Position numbers and translations under genes: made by a program. DNA of 64,000 bases from JANMZO01 sp963763135 (GTDB taxonomy: Bacteria; Actinomycetota; Acidimicrobiia; Acidimicrobiales; JANYDT01): NCBI GenBank assembly GCA_963763135.1, contig CAVXNJ010000005.1:310001-374000 (forward strand). Direction: 5' to 3'. The notes under the pieces are model-generated. The model saw nothing but the letters and a program-made list of their open reading frames with translations, had not been told where the DNA came from and searched no databases. Shown piece after piece: positions 8,277 through 15,722 of this stretch. Position 1 is the first letter of the stretch, and each line of letters begins with the position of its first letter.

Positions 8277-9313
8277 ACACCGCCAGCAGGGCGCTGGTGC
8301 GCCGGGTGATTTCGTGGTGTGTCGCCGTGACCGCGGTGGCGTGGGCCGTTCCGGCGCTCGTCGGCTCAGCGTGGCTCGCCACGTTCACCAGCTGTGCGAT
8401 CTTTGCGATGACCGCCGCCGGACTCGGACTCCTCTACGGACGACTCGGTCTGGCTTCGCTCACCCAGGTCGCCTTCGTCGGTGTTGGAAGCTGGGTGGCA
8501 TTACGCGTCGGATTCGCGTTTGAGCTGCCCTTCCCCTTGCTCGTCGTCGCATCCGGGCTTGCCGCCGGTGCGCTTGGCTTTGTGCTGAGTCTCCCGGCGC
8601 TACGCCTACGGGGTCTGTACCTCGCACTGGTCACGCTCATGGTCGCAGGTGGATTCGACGTGGTATTCAATGCCACCGGCTTTCCGAACGGCGGCGGCGG
8701 TTTCCTCGGCTACCAAGCCTCCGGCGAACTTCGACGTCTTCCCCGTCCGTCGTTCGCCCGCGACGACGTCGCCTACTTCCGCTTCGTCGTAATCATAAGC
8801 GCGCTTATTCTCGTGATCGTCGGGCTCCAGATGCGCAGCCGCATCGGACGCGCGTGGGCGATCATCGCTCAGAGCGAGGCGGCCGCGCTGAGCAGCGGTG
8901 TGAACGTGACGCTTTCCAAGGCTTGGGCGTTCACGTTCGCCGGCGTGTTGAGCGGCATCGGTGGCGCGCTGCTCGCCGGTCAACTGGGGCAGGTCGGGCC
9001 GTCATCGTTTCAGGCGTCGTCGTCCATACTGCTGTTCTCGCTCACGCTCATCGGCGGCTCGACCAAATGGGTCGGGTGGATCGCCGCGTCGTTGCTGTAC
9101 CTCGCGGTGCCGACGCTGCTGAACGACTGGGGCGTCGACGGAAATGTGGCATTGATGTTCTTCGGCGTCGCCTTGATGGTGAACCTGATCGGTGCACCCA
9201 GCGGGATCGCCGGCCAGCTCGCCGGTCTCGGTGCACTGATACGAGCCAAGTTCGCTCCGGTACTCGCTTCGAGACGAACCGGTAGCACGAGCGAAACGAG
9301 CCCCACCGCGTGA
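8273..9313 (+). CDS. livM: ABC importer permease, LivM type
   Basis: 346-residue permease of the LivM family. It shows the conserved GLLYGRLGLASLTQVAFVGVGSWVA near the N-terminus, LPALRLRGLYLALVTLMVAGGF, and the coupling loop RSRIGRAWAIIAQSEAAALSSGVNV, followed by AFTFAGVLSGIGGALLAGQLGQVGP. The ATG chosen overlaps the livH stop by 4 bp; a much longer open frame upstream lies inside livH and is not coding. Its stop overlaps the GTG of the ATPase gene by 4 bp. Confidence 0.92.
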   Translation: MNTASRALVRRVISWCVAVTAVAWAVPALVGSAWLATFTSCAIFAMTAAGLGLLYGRLGLASLTQVAFVGVGSWVALRVGFAFELPFPLLVVASGLAAGALGFVLSLPALRLRGLYLALVTLMVAGGFDVVFNATGFPNGGGGFLGYQASGELRRLPRPSFARDDVAYFRFVVIISALILVIVGLQMRSRIGRAWAIIAQSEAAALSSGVNVTLSKAWAFTFAGVLSGIGGALLAGQLGQVGPSSFQASSSILLFSLTLIGGSTKWVGWIAASLLYLAVPTLLNDWGVDGNVALMFFGVALMVNLIGAPSGIAGQLAGLGALIRAKFAPVLASRRTGSTSETSPTA

Positions 9314-10020
9314 TCACCATCAACAGCCTCAGCGTTGACTTCGGCGGGGTACGGCCGCTCTCCAACCTCACCGTTGAGCTCTCGAAGCCCGTGCACGGCG
9401 TGATCGGACCCAACGGTGCCGGCAAGACGACGCTGCTCAACGTCCTGAGCGGGTTCGTGGTTCCGGTGTCGGGCACCATGAACGTCGACGGTCACGATCT
9501 GCTCGCCATGTCGGCTCGGAAGCGGGCGCGTTGGGGACTGCGGCGCACGTTCCAGACCGAACAGCTCGCGGCGGATCTCACGGCACGCGAGAACATCACC
9601 GTGATGCTCGATTCGACCGACGGTCGACATCGCCACCGAGCGCAGGTTGATGACATGTGCGACGTGCTGGGCATCGTGCGACGCGACGTGCCGGTCGGCG
9701 CGCTCGACACGTACGAGCGACGCATGACCGAACTCGGACGCGCCCTCGTCGGGCACCCGAAGGTCGTGCTGCTCGACGAGCCCGGAGCGGGACTGTCCAC
9801 CCGCGAGTCGGGAGCCCTCGCGAACATCATCCGCTCCATCCCGGAACGCTTCGGCGCCCAAGTGGTCCTCATCGACCACGACATCGACATGATCATCGAC
9901 ACGTGCGAATGGGTCGCCGTGCTCGACTTCGGCCAGCTTCTCGCTAACGGTCCGACCGCTTCAGTTCTCGACGACGACCGCGTCAAGACCGCGTACCTCG
10001 GCACCGAGGTGACCGCATGA
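9310..10020 (+). CDS. livG: ABC importer ATPase, LivG type, atypical signature loop
   Basis: 236-residue cytoplasmic ATPase. Walker A is GPNGAGKTTL (33-42), Walker B is VVLLDEPGAGLS, and the switch His is in VVLIDHDIDMI. The ABC signature is degenerate: where LSxGQ is expected before RAL, the protein reads DTYERRMTELGRAL. Since a heteromeric pair needs at least one good signature and LivF has LSGGQQQ, the complex may have one canonical and one weak ATP site. GTG start in a GTGA overlap with livM. Confidence 0.88.
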   Translation: MITINSLSVDFGGVRPLSNLTVELSKPVHGVIGPNGAGKTTLLNVLSGFVVPVSGTMNVDGHDLLAMSARKRARWGLRRTFQTEQLAADLTARENITVMLDSTDGRHRHRAQVDDMCDVLGIVRRDVPVGALDTYERRMTELGRALVGHPKVVLLDEPGAGLSTRESGALANIIRSIPERFGAQVVLIDHDIDMIIDTCEWVAVLDFGQLLANGPTASVLDDDRVKTAYLGTEVTA

Positions 10021-10766
10021 GCGCCTCTCTTGTGGTCGACGGCGTGTGCATCGACCGCGGCGGAAAGCGGGTCGTGCGCGATGTCTCGTTCGACGTCGAT
10101 GCCGGTGAGGTCGTGGCCCTGCTCGGGCCGAACGGCGCCGGCAAGAGCAGCCTCGTGCTCGGCATCGCCGGGGTACTGCGGATCGCCGCGGGCCGGGTGG
10201 TGGCCGATGGCGTCGACATAAGCGGACGGGCGCCGCACCAGGTACGCGCCGCCGGCGTTGCCGCGGTGCCGGAGGGTCACCGTGTGCTCAGCGACCTGAG
10301 TGTCCTCGACAACCTCCGAGCGGCCGGCGGCAAGGCCCACGAACGGGATCTGCGATCTGCGGTTGATGACGCGCTCGACGTGTTGCCGGAACTTCGCGAA
10401 CGTCTCGGCTATCGAGCGGGAGCACTCTCCGGTGGCCAGCAGCAGATGGTCGCGCTCGCGCAGGCGATGGTCAGCCGGCCGAAGTTCCTGCTCGTCGATG
10501 AGCTCTCACTCGGCCTGGCGCCGATCATCGTGTCTCGCCTGGTGCCGGTGCTGCGCCAGTTAGCTGAGCGCGGCGTCGGCGTGCTTCTGATCGAACAGTT
10601 CGCGACGGTTGCACTCGGCGTCGCCGATCGAGCCGTCGTCATGGGCCACGGCCACGTGGGGTGGAGCGGACCGGCGTCGGATCTGGCGGAGCACCCCGAG
10701 ATCCTCCACGGCGCATACTTCGCCAAGGCGCACGCCGACGAGGCGGCGGGCGAAGCTGTCGGCTGA
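10017..10766 (+). CDS. livF: ABC importer ATPase, LivF type
   Basis: 249-residue ATPase with Walker A GPNGAGKSSL near 40-49, Q-loop region AAVPEGHRVLSDLSVLDNL typical of LivF, canonical signature LSGGQQQMVALAQAM, Walker B FLLVDELSLGLAP and switch His replaced by Gln in LLIEQF, as is normal for LivF. It overlaps livG by 4 bp (ATGA) and ends the operon. The next gene is convergent, 144 bp away. Confidence 0.92.
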   Translation: MSASLVVDGVCIDRGGKRVVRDVSFDVDAGEVVALLGPNGAGKSSLVLGIAGVLRIAAGRVVADGVDISGRAPHQVRAAGVAAVPEGHRVLSDLSVLDNLRAAGGKAHERDLRSAVDDALDVLPELRERLGYRAGALSGGQQQMVALAQAMVSRPKFLLVDELSLGLAPIIVSRLVPVLRQLAERGVGVLLIEQFATVALGVADRAVVMGHGHVGWSGPASDLAEHPEILHGAYFAKAHADEAAGEAVG

Positions 10767-10910
10767 ACACCACGCTCGCCGAATTTGACCTGCACCCCGC
10801 AGCGCCCGAGTGGCACCTCAGCGACACACCCCCACACCACCCGGGCACGCTGAACCACACCCACAGCGCGCTCCCACCACCCCGGCCCGGTCACGCCGCC
10901 GCGCTGCTGG

Positions 10911-11936
10911 TTAGGCGAAGCGGTCGTGATGGAGCTGCGACACGGGGACGAGTTGCTCGACCGCCAGCGCGTTCTGCATGGCCTGGGTCATCGGTGGAGG
11001 GCCGGCGAAGTACCACTCGTGATCGGACAGCGGACCCGGTACCAACCGGCACGCGGCCTCATGCACAAACCCGGTCGCTCCGCTCCACGACCCGTCCGCC
11101 GGTGGCTCCGACAGAACGGGGTGGTACACGATCCGTCCGGTTCCGAGCGCGCCGAGCAACGCTTCGGCGCAAAGATCGTCGACGGTCCGTACGCCGTGGA
11201 AGAAGTGGAGCAGCCGGGTATCGAGGAGATGCTCGGCGTATGCGGCACGGGCGATCGCCAGCATCGGCGCGAGACCGGAGCCGCCGGCGACACACACGAT
11301 GTCGCGGTTGTTGTCCGATCGGAGCCACGCGAGGCCATACGGTGCGTCGATCTCGACCCGTGTACCAGGTTCGAGGTCGAAGAGCGCACGAGTGCCGACG
11401 CCGTTGCGAACCCGGCGCACGATGAACTCGAACGTTCCCGAATCGTCGGCGACGTTCGACATCGAATAGCAGCGCGTCGACGGCACGCCAGGCAAGGCGA
11501 GCACCGCGTACTGCCCGGGGAGGAACGGTGACGGTCGGTCCGCGCTGAAGACGAACCGCCGCATGTCATGCGTGAGGTCTTCGACTTCCCTGAGTCGTGC
11601 CTCCGACCGCACGGGGCGGACCCCCGGAACGTATTCGTCGCCCGTCCGCACGTCGACAACGAGGTCGCTCGTCGCACTGCACTGGCAACCGAGCAGTCGG
11701 CCCGTACGCCGGTCACGATCGGAACGGGCCGGCGCATCGGGCCACCGATCGTCGACGTGACCGTCGCGCACCTGGAACCGGCACGTCCCGCACCCGCCCG
11801 AACTGCACTCGTACGGAAACCCCACACCGGCGCGCTGTGCGGCACGCAAGACGGTGTCTCCAGGCTGTTGCTCGAAGGTCTCGCCGGTCCGCTCAATACA
11901 GATCCGGAAGGTCGACGACGGATGTGACGCGATCAC
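10911..11936 (-). CDS. tmoF: Toluene monooxygenase reductase (TmoF-like), 2Fe-2S/FAD
   Basis: NADH oxidoreductase of the four-component aromatic monooxygenase; it feeds electrons to the Rieske protein TmoC. About 341 residues. The N-terminal plant-type cluster motif is YECSSGGCGTCRF with the last ligand in LLGCQCSA. The FAD domain has TRCYSMSN, the NAD domain CVAGGSGLAPMLAIA and FAGPPPMTQAM. The GTG at 11936 is preferred because its GTGA overlaps the TmoE stop and a GGGGG lies 4-8 bp upstream; a GTG three codons earlier is possible. Last gene of the operon. Confidence 0.92.
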   Translation of the reverse strand: MIASHPSSTFRICIERTGETFEQQPGDTVLRAAQRAGVGFPYECSSGGCGTCRFQVRDGHVDDRWPDAPARSDRDRRTGRLLGCQCSATSDLVVDVRTGDEYVPGVRPVRSEARLREVEDLTHDMRRFVFSADRPSPFLPGQYAVLALPGVPSTRCYSMSNVADDSGTFEFIVRRVRNGVGTRALFDLEPGTRVEIDAPYGLAWLRSDNNRDIVCVAGGSGLAPMLAIARAAYAEHLLDTRLLHFFHGVRTVDDLCAEALLGALGTGRIVYHPVLSEPPADGSWSGATGFVHEAACRLVPGPLSDHEWYFAGPPPMTQAMQNALAVEQLVPVSQLHHDRFA

Positions 11937-12921
11937 AGCCCCCACGAGCGCCGTTGCGTGCGAGTGGCATCACGGGCTACGGCCGCGGCATCGGGGGAAT
12001 CAGGTAGTGCCGCGCAGAACGCGTCGATGGCGGCATCGGCCTGCGGTTCCCACTTCGCGATCCACTCGGCGAACTTCGCGGTGTTCGCGGCGTCACCGGT
12101 CAGCATCGACACGAGTGTGCTGGCCCAGCGGCGGTGCCGCGCCGCGTCGATCAGCTCCGCGTCGGTGATCATGCCGAGCAGCGTGTCGCCCTGATGACGG
12201 GCGGTGTCGCCGAGACGTCTGAAGCACGGCCTCCTCGATCGCCGGCTTGGCCACAAGGTTGAGGGCAACAAACGCTTCGGTCCAGTCCCACGTCACCAAC
12301 ACGTGCTCCATCAGCGACCGGAATCCCTGCCATGCCGCATGCGTTCTCCCAGTGGTCCCGCTCCCCCGTGCCGAAGCCCGACGTGGTGTGCGTTAGCGAA
12401 AGCTCCTTGGTGCGATATGCCGTGTGGCTCATCCAACGCATCGAGTCGGCAGCCTGGAAGGCCGCGCAGTTCGTGATCGTGCTCGCCGGCGACATCTGCT
12501 GGAGATAGGCCGACGCCATCTGCAGGGTATGGAACAGGTACCGGCCCGGCGTGTACAGCTGGGCCAGTGTGGCGACCCACGACGCGTCGAGTGACGTATC
12601 GTGCTCGCGCTCGTTGAACTGGTCAAATAGTCCGTACACATAGGTTTCCTGCCCGTCCTGGAGCATCGTGTACGTGCGGTAGACGAGTTCGTCGGGATCG
12701 CGGAACGAGTTCCAGTCCGGGTGTTGCAGACCCGACTCGTCGCGGTTGCGGCGGTACCAGGTGTTCATGAACACGTCAGGGTCGAGCTCGAACGGCGACG
12801 CGCCGGGACGTGTGTTGTAGAGGAGGTTCGTGGAGACGATCTCGTACTCGCTCGGCTTACGACGGCGTGATGCGAGATGGCTCCACGTCTTGAGCGGCTT
12901 GAGGACTTCGGGTTCGGACAT
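11933..12921 (-). CDS. tmoE: Toluene monooxygenase beta subunit (TmoE-like), two +1 frameshifts as written
   Basis: Beta subunit of the (alpha-beta-gamma)2 diiron hydroxylase; it lacks its own iron site and scaffolds TmoA. Reading from the ATG gives LKTWSHLASRRRKPSEYEIV and a good family sequence to WENACGMAGI. An extra base at 12320/12321 then shifts the frame; the protein goes on as RSLMEHVLVTWDWTEAFVAL in the next frame to AIEEAVLQ. A second extra base at 12218 moves it again to RLGDTARHQGDTLLGMITDAEL, which runs to the stop. Removing both bases gives 328 residues, the length of TmoE (327). The flanking five subunits are intact, so I regard these as likely sequence errors. Confidence 0.85.
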
Positions 12922-12933
12922 GGTGGGCCTCGC

Positions 12934-13242
12934 TCAGAGATGGGTGGCGTAGTAGAAGCGGACGCGGTCGGGCTGGGTGTCGATGCGACCGGCGAAGGAG
13001 GCGAGCTCCACCTCAAGGTCGTTCATCGAGAACGGACGACCGAGGAGGTCCTCGATCGTCTGGCGGGTGAGAACGAGCTCGTCGTCGGTCTCGATTCGGA
13101 GGTAGGCGATCTTGTCGTCGACGATCACGGTCTTGCCCGGATTGTCGATACCGGCGGCTTCGGCGACCGCAACGGCAAGCTCGCCGTGGCGCATGATCGG
13201 CCCCACCCGGTTGTTCAGATAGGCGGTTGCGATGTTGCTCAT
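12934..13242 (-). CDS. tmoD: Toluene monooxygenase effector protein (TmoD-like)
   Basis: Small cofactor-less coupling protein that binds the hydroxylase near the diiron site and shapes the active-site channel (MmoB/DmpM/TmoD family). 102 residues, like T4moD (103). Recognisable segments: NNRVGPIMRHGELAVAVAEA, YLRIETDDELVLTRQTIEDLLGRPF and the C-terminal RVRFYYATHL. The start is fixed by AAGGAG 7 bp before the ATG; the longer frame upstream only reads through tandem repeats. Confidence 0.93.
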   Translation of the reverse strand: MSNIATAYLNNRVGPIMRHGELAVAVAEAAGIDNPGKTVIVDDKIAYLRIETDDELVLTRQTIEDLLGRPFSMNDLEVELASFAGRIDTQPDRVRFYYATHL

Positions 13243-13252
13243 GATGCTCCTT

Positions 13253-13307
13253 GTCGGTCGTGCAAAGTCGGTCGTGCAAAGTCGGTCGTTCAAGTCGGTC
13301 GTTCAGA
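13253..13307. repeat. Four tandem copies of a 13-14 bp unit between tmoC and tmoD
   Basis: The unit GTCGGTCGTGCAAA occurs twice exactly and twice more as GTCGGTCGTTCAA(GA). It lies just upstream of the tmoD ribosome-binding site, within the operon, and makes the tmoC-tmoD gap (84 bp) far longer than the other gaps in this operon. It could act as mRNA spacer or be a neutral slippage product. Confidence 0.9.
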
Positions 13308-13326
13308 GTTCTGGTGAAGCCACGCG

Positions 13327-13665
13327 TCAGCTGGCGGCGAACAGTGGCGTGACGCCCTCGGTGTCGACGTAGACGTCGTCGTTGTCGTCGATGCGCAGCG
13401 GGTAGCGGGCGAGCCGACAGTTGGCCGGGTTGACGCCGTTGCCGGAGTTGCCGTCGAACACCCACTGATGCGCTCGGCACACGAGCTGCTTTCCGTCGAA
13501 CTTCCCCTCGATCAGCGGGATGTCCTGATGCGGGCACACGCCTTGATACGCGTGGATCTCGCCGCCGGGGACGCACACGATCAGGATCTCCTGGCCATCG
13601 ACATCGAAGGACTCCATCTCGCCTTCCCAGACGTCGTCGAGGCTGCAGACCTTGGTGAAGGCCAT
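13327..13665 (-). CDS. tmoC: Toluene monooxygenase Rieske ferredoxin (TmoC-like)
   Basis: 112 residues, the same length as T4moC. Rieske cluster ligands are Cys44 and His46 (VCPHQDIPL) and Cys63 and His66 (LVCRAHQWVFD). It carries electrons from TmoF to the TmoA diiron centre. The ATG is chosen at MAFTKVCSLDD, preceded by GAGGAAGGA; longer upstream reading lies inside tmoB. Presence of a Rieske protein separates this system (four-component toluene/alkene monooxygenase type) from the three-component phenol hydroxylase at the left end of the window. Confidence 0.95.
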   Translation of the reverse strand: MAFTKVCSLDDVWEGEMESFDVDGQEILIVCVPGGEIHAYQGVCPHQDIPLIEGKFDGKQLVCRAHQWVFDGNSGNGVNPANCRLARYPLRIDDNDDVYVDTEGVTPLFAAS

Positions 13666-13679
13666 CGTCTCGTCCTTCC

Positions 13680-13967
13680 TCAGGAGGGCGAGCCGGTGGG
13701 CTCGAGTGTTGAGGCCTGCCAGACGACCTCGATGCATTCCATCGGGGTCAGCCCGGCGTCGACGACGGTCATCGACCGCGGCAACAGCTCCTCGGAGCCC
13801 TGGCGTCGGACCCGCAGGATCTGACCCGGACGGTCGGCGACCCGCCGTCCGACCGAGTGGTGTGCTGCAGCGGCCGCCACCTCGTCCATGGTGTTCTCAG
13901 TGTCGACCGCCAGCAACTGCAGGACGAAGTCCTCTTCGACGTTCGACGTAAGTGGAAACAGTGCCAT
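13680..13967 (-). CDS. tmoB: Toluene monooxygenase gamma subunit (TmoB-like)
   Basis: Gamma subunit of the diiron hydroxylase; 95 residues against 84 for T4moB, with the extra length at the C-terminus (TLEPTGSPS). It has the ubiquitin-like pattern of the family: ALFPLTSNVEEDFVLQLLAVDTENTMDEVA, then VGRRV and the conserved LPRSMTVVDAGLTPMECIEVVW. GGAGGA precedes the ATG by about 6 bp. It lies 22 bp after tmoA. Confidence 0.93.
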   Translation of the reverse strand: MALFPLTSNVEEDFVLQLLAVDTENTMDEVAAAAAHHSVGRRVADRPGQILRVRRQGSEELLPRSMTVVDAGLTPMECIEVVWQASTLEPTGSPS

Positions 13968-13989
13968 CTCGTTGTCCTCCGTAACTCGC

Positions 13990-15492
13990 TCAGCTTGCCT
14001 TGCGGGCCCGGGCGGCCCGCACTTTCTCAACCCACGCGTACCCGTGCGCGTCGTCACCGATCTCGCCCGGTCCGAGACCCATGTACGCAAGGCCTCCACC
14101 GAGATCCATCGGCTGGATCATGCCGGCGAGGAACCGGTCGATCAGCGAGAGGTGACCCTTGTAGCGATCGGGCTCCAACTCGAACACCCACTTACACGGC
14201 TCGGAGCAGAAGTGGTAGAGGCGACCTTCGTGGGTGAGCGAGTGATCGCGGACTTTCCAGGCCGGTCCGGGCGTGGTGTTGATCGGAAGCTGGCACATGT
14301 TGCACACGACTGGGAGGGTCTCGGGGTACGTGAGTTCCGGCCGACCGTCGAGCAGGTTCTGGGTGATGACGTCCCAGCACCTGCCCCACGTGTCGTTCCA
14401 GCCGGGGTATTTCTGTTCGAGCCAGTCGCGCTCCTCGGGTGACACGCCGGCCGCCGGGTTCCACCACACCGTCGGACGCCAGAACCAAACGCCGAGGTGT
14501 TGGCCGTGGTGCTGCGTGTCGATCTGGGCCATGAACTCGTCCCAGTACCAGGGGCGCTCGAGCCCGATGTCAAGGAGCGCCCGTTCAAACTGGGCGACGA
14601 TCCATTCCTGCATGAACTCTTTGAACGACTGATGTCGGTTTTCCAGCGGCGTGTAGTAATCCATGATCGGACCGGTCAGCACGGAGAACAGACGCCACGC
14701 GCGCCAGATACCGACGTCGACGATCTGCTGCGCCTCGGCCTTACGGCCGTTCTCCACGAGCACCTGCACGCAGGGCCCGCCGATCTGCGCATGACGCGAC
14801 TCGTCGGTCTGGATGCTGGAGATGAGGCTTGAGAACGTCCAGTCGCCGACCTGCGCGGCGTCAGCGGCCAGCCCGAGGAACTGCATGTTCGTGAAGCCCG
14901 TCTCGAACGCGAACGTGAGCATCAACGCGACGCCCACCGCGCCTCGTGTCGTGAACATGTCGTCGAAGAGGTGACGGGCGGCGATGATGCCCCACTCGTT
15001 CGTGTCGTAGGCCTTGTGGGCCCAGTCGAACTGGCGGTCCTTCGGGCACAGCTCGTGCGGGAAGTAGAGCTGGATCTGGCCGTGACGGACCTCGTCCATC
15101 ATTCCGAGCGTCGCCATGTTGCGCATGCCGGGAGCCTTGCCGAAGCGCGCCATGCGGGCTTCGGCCGTCGAAGCCGAGTATTCGCCCCGGGCGATCGCTC
15201 CGTAGTGGAGCTTCATCACGCTGATCCATCCGGGATCGGCGTTCTCGAACATCGTGCTGCGCTCGAGTGCGGCCTTCACCGAATACGCCCCGGCGTCTTT
15301 CTCGCGCTGGACCTTCACGTACTCGGGATAGGTCTGCTTGTACGGCTCGTCGTAGCTCTCCCACACCGGAAGCGGAAGACCCATGGCATCCGACAGTTCG
15401 GGCGGAAACAGTTCGTCCTCGGTCACGTAGGTCGGCGTCCAGTTCGTCGATCGCGCGATGTCGTACCAATCAAGGCGTCCAAGCGTCGCCAT
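13990..15492 (-). CDS. tmoA: Toluene monooxygenase alpha subunit (TmoA-like diiron hydroxylase)
   Basis: Catalytic subunit, 500 residues like T4moH. Diiron ligands occur at the T4MO positions: Glu104 (GEYSA), Glu134 and His137 (MDEVRHGQ), Glu197 (AFETGF), Glu231 and His234 (TDESRHAQ). Pocket residues known from T4MO work, Ile100, Gly103, Ala107, Phe176, Phe196, Thr201 and Phe205, are all the same here at the same numbers. The C-terminal Cys pairs (CNMCQLP ... CSEPC) are present. This supports a toluene- or alkene-oxidising group 2 enzyme; isoprene monooxygenase relatives share many features, so the physiological substrate is not certain. The start has GGGGG about 7 bp upstream. First gene of tmoABCDEF. 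Confidence 0.96.
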   Translation of the reverse strand: MATLGRLDWYDIARSTNWTPTYVTEDELFPPELSDAMGLPLPVWESYDEPYKQTYPEYVKVQREKDAGAYSVKAALERSTMFENADPGWISVMKLHYGAIARGEYSASTAEARMARFGKAPGMRNMATLGMMDEVRHGQIQLYFPHELCPKDRQFDWAHKAYDTNEWGIIAARHLFDDMFTTRGAVGVALMLTFAFETGFTNMQFLGLAADAAQVGDWTFSSLISSIQTDESRHAQIGGPCVQVLVENGRKAEAQQIVDVGIWRAWRLFSVLTGPIMDYYTPLENRHQSFKEFMQEWIVAQFERALLDIGLERPWYWDEFMAQIDTQHHGQHLGVWFWRPTVWWNPAAGVSPEERDWLEQKYPGWNDTWGRCWDVITQNLLDGRPELTYPETLPVVCNMCQLPINTTPGPAWKVRDHSLTHEGRLYHFCSEPCKWVFELEPDRYKGHLSLIDRFLAGMIQPMDLGGGLAYMGLGPGEIGDDAHGYAWVEKVRAARARKAS

Positions 15493-15722
15493 GGCGTTCC
15501 CCCTTTGTTCCCGCCACCGCGACGTGTCTCGTCGGCTTGCGGGCGAGAGCATCGTACGAAGCTCGCGCCTTGACCGGAATTGGCTCTTGGTGCCGGGCAA
15601 CTACGACTTTGGTTTAGATCGTTCCCGGGTGCTCGTGGGTGACCCCGCGATAGCATCCGGACGGCAATCCGATCAGTCGGATGCCCCCGCCCACCGGGGG
15701 TTGTCGAGCCAGGGGAGGCCAG
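15493..15722. promoter_or_regulatory. Divergent control region between tmoA and the TodS-like kinase
   Basis: 230-bp gap that must hold promoters for both directions. Visible elements are an imperfect dyad ATCCGA-TCAG-TCGGAT flanked by GGCA/TGCC (15662-15684) and a hairpin CCCCCG-CCCAC-CGGGGG (15684-15700) just before the kinase ribosome-binding site (GGGGAGG). The dyad could be a binding site for the TodT-like regulator, but it does not resemble the Pseudomonas tod box, so this is a guess. Confidence 0.45.
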
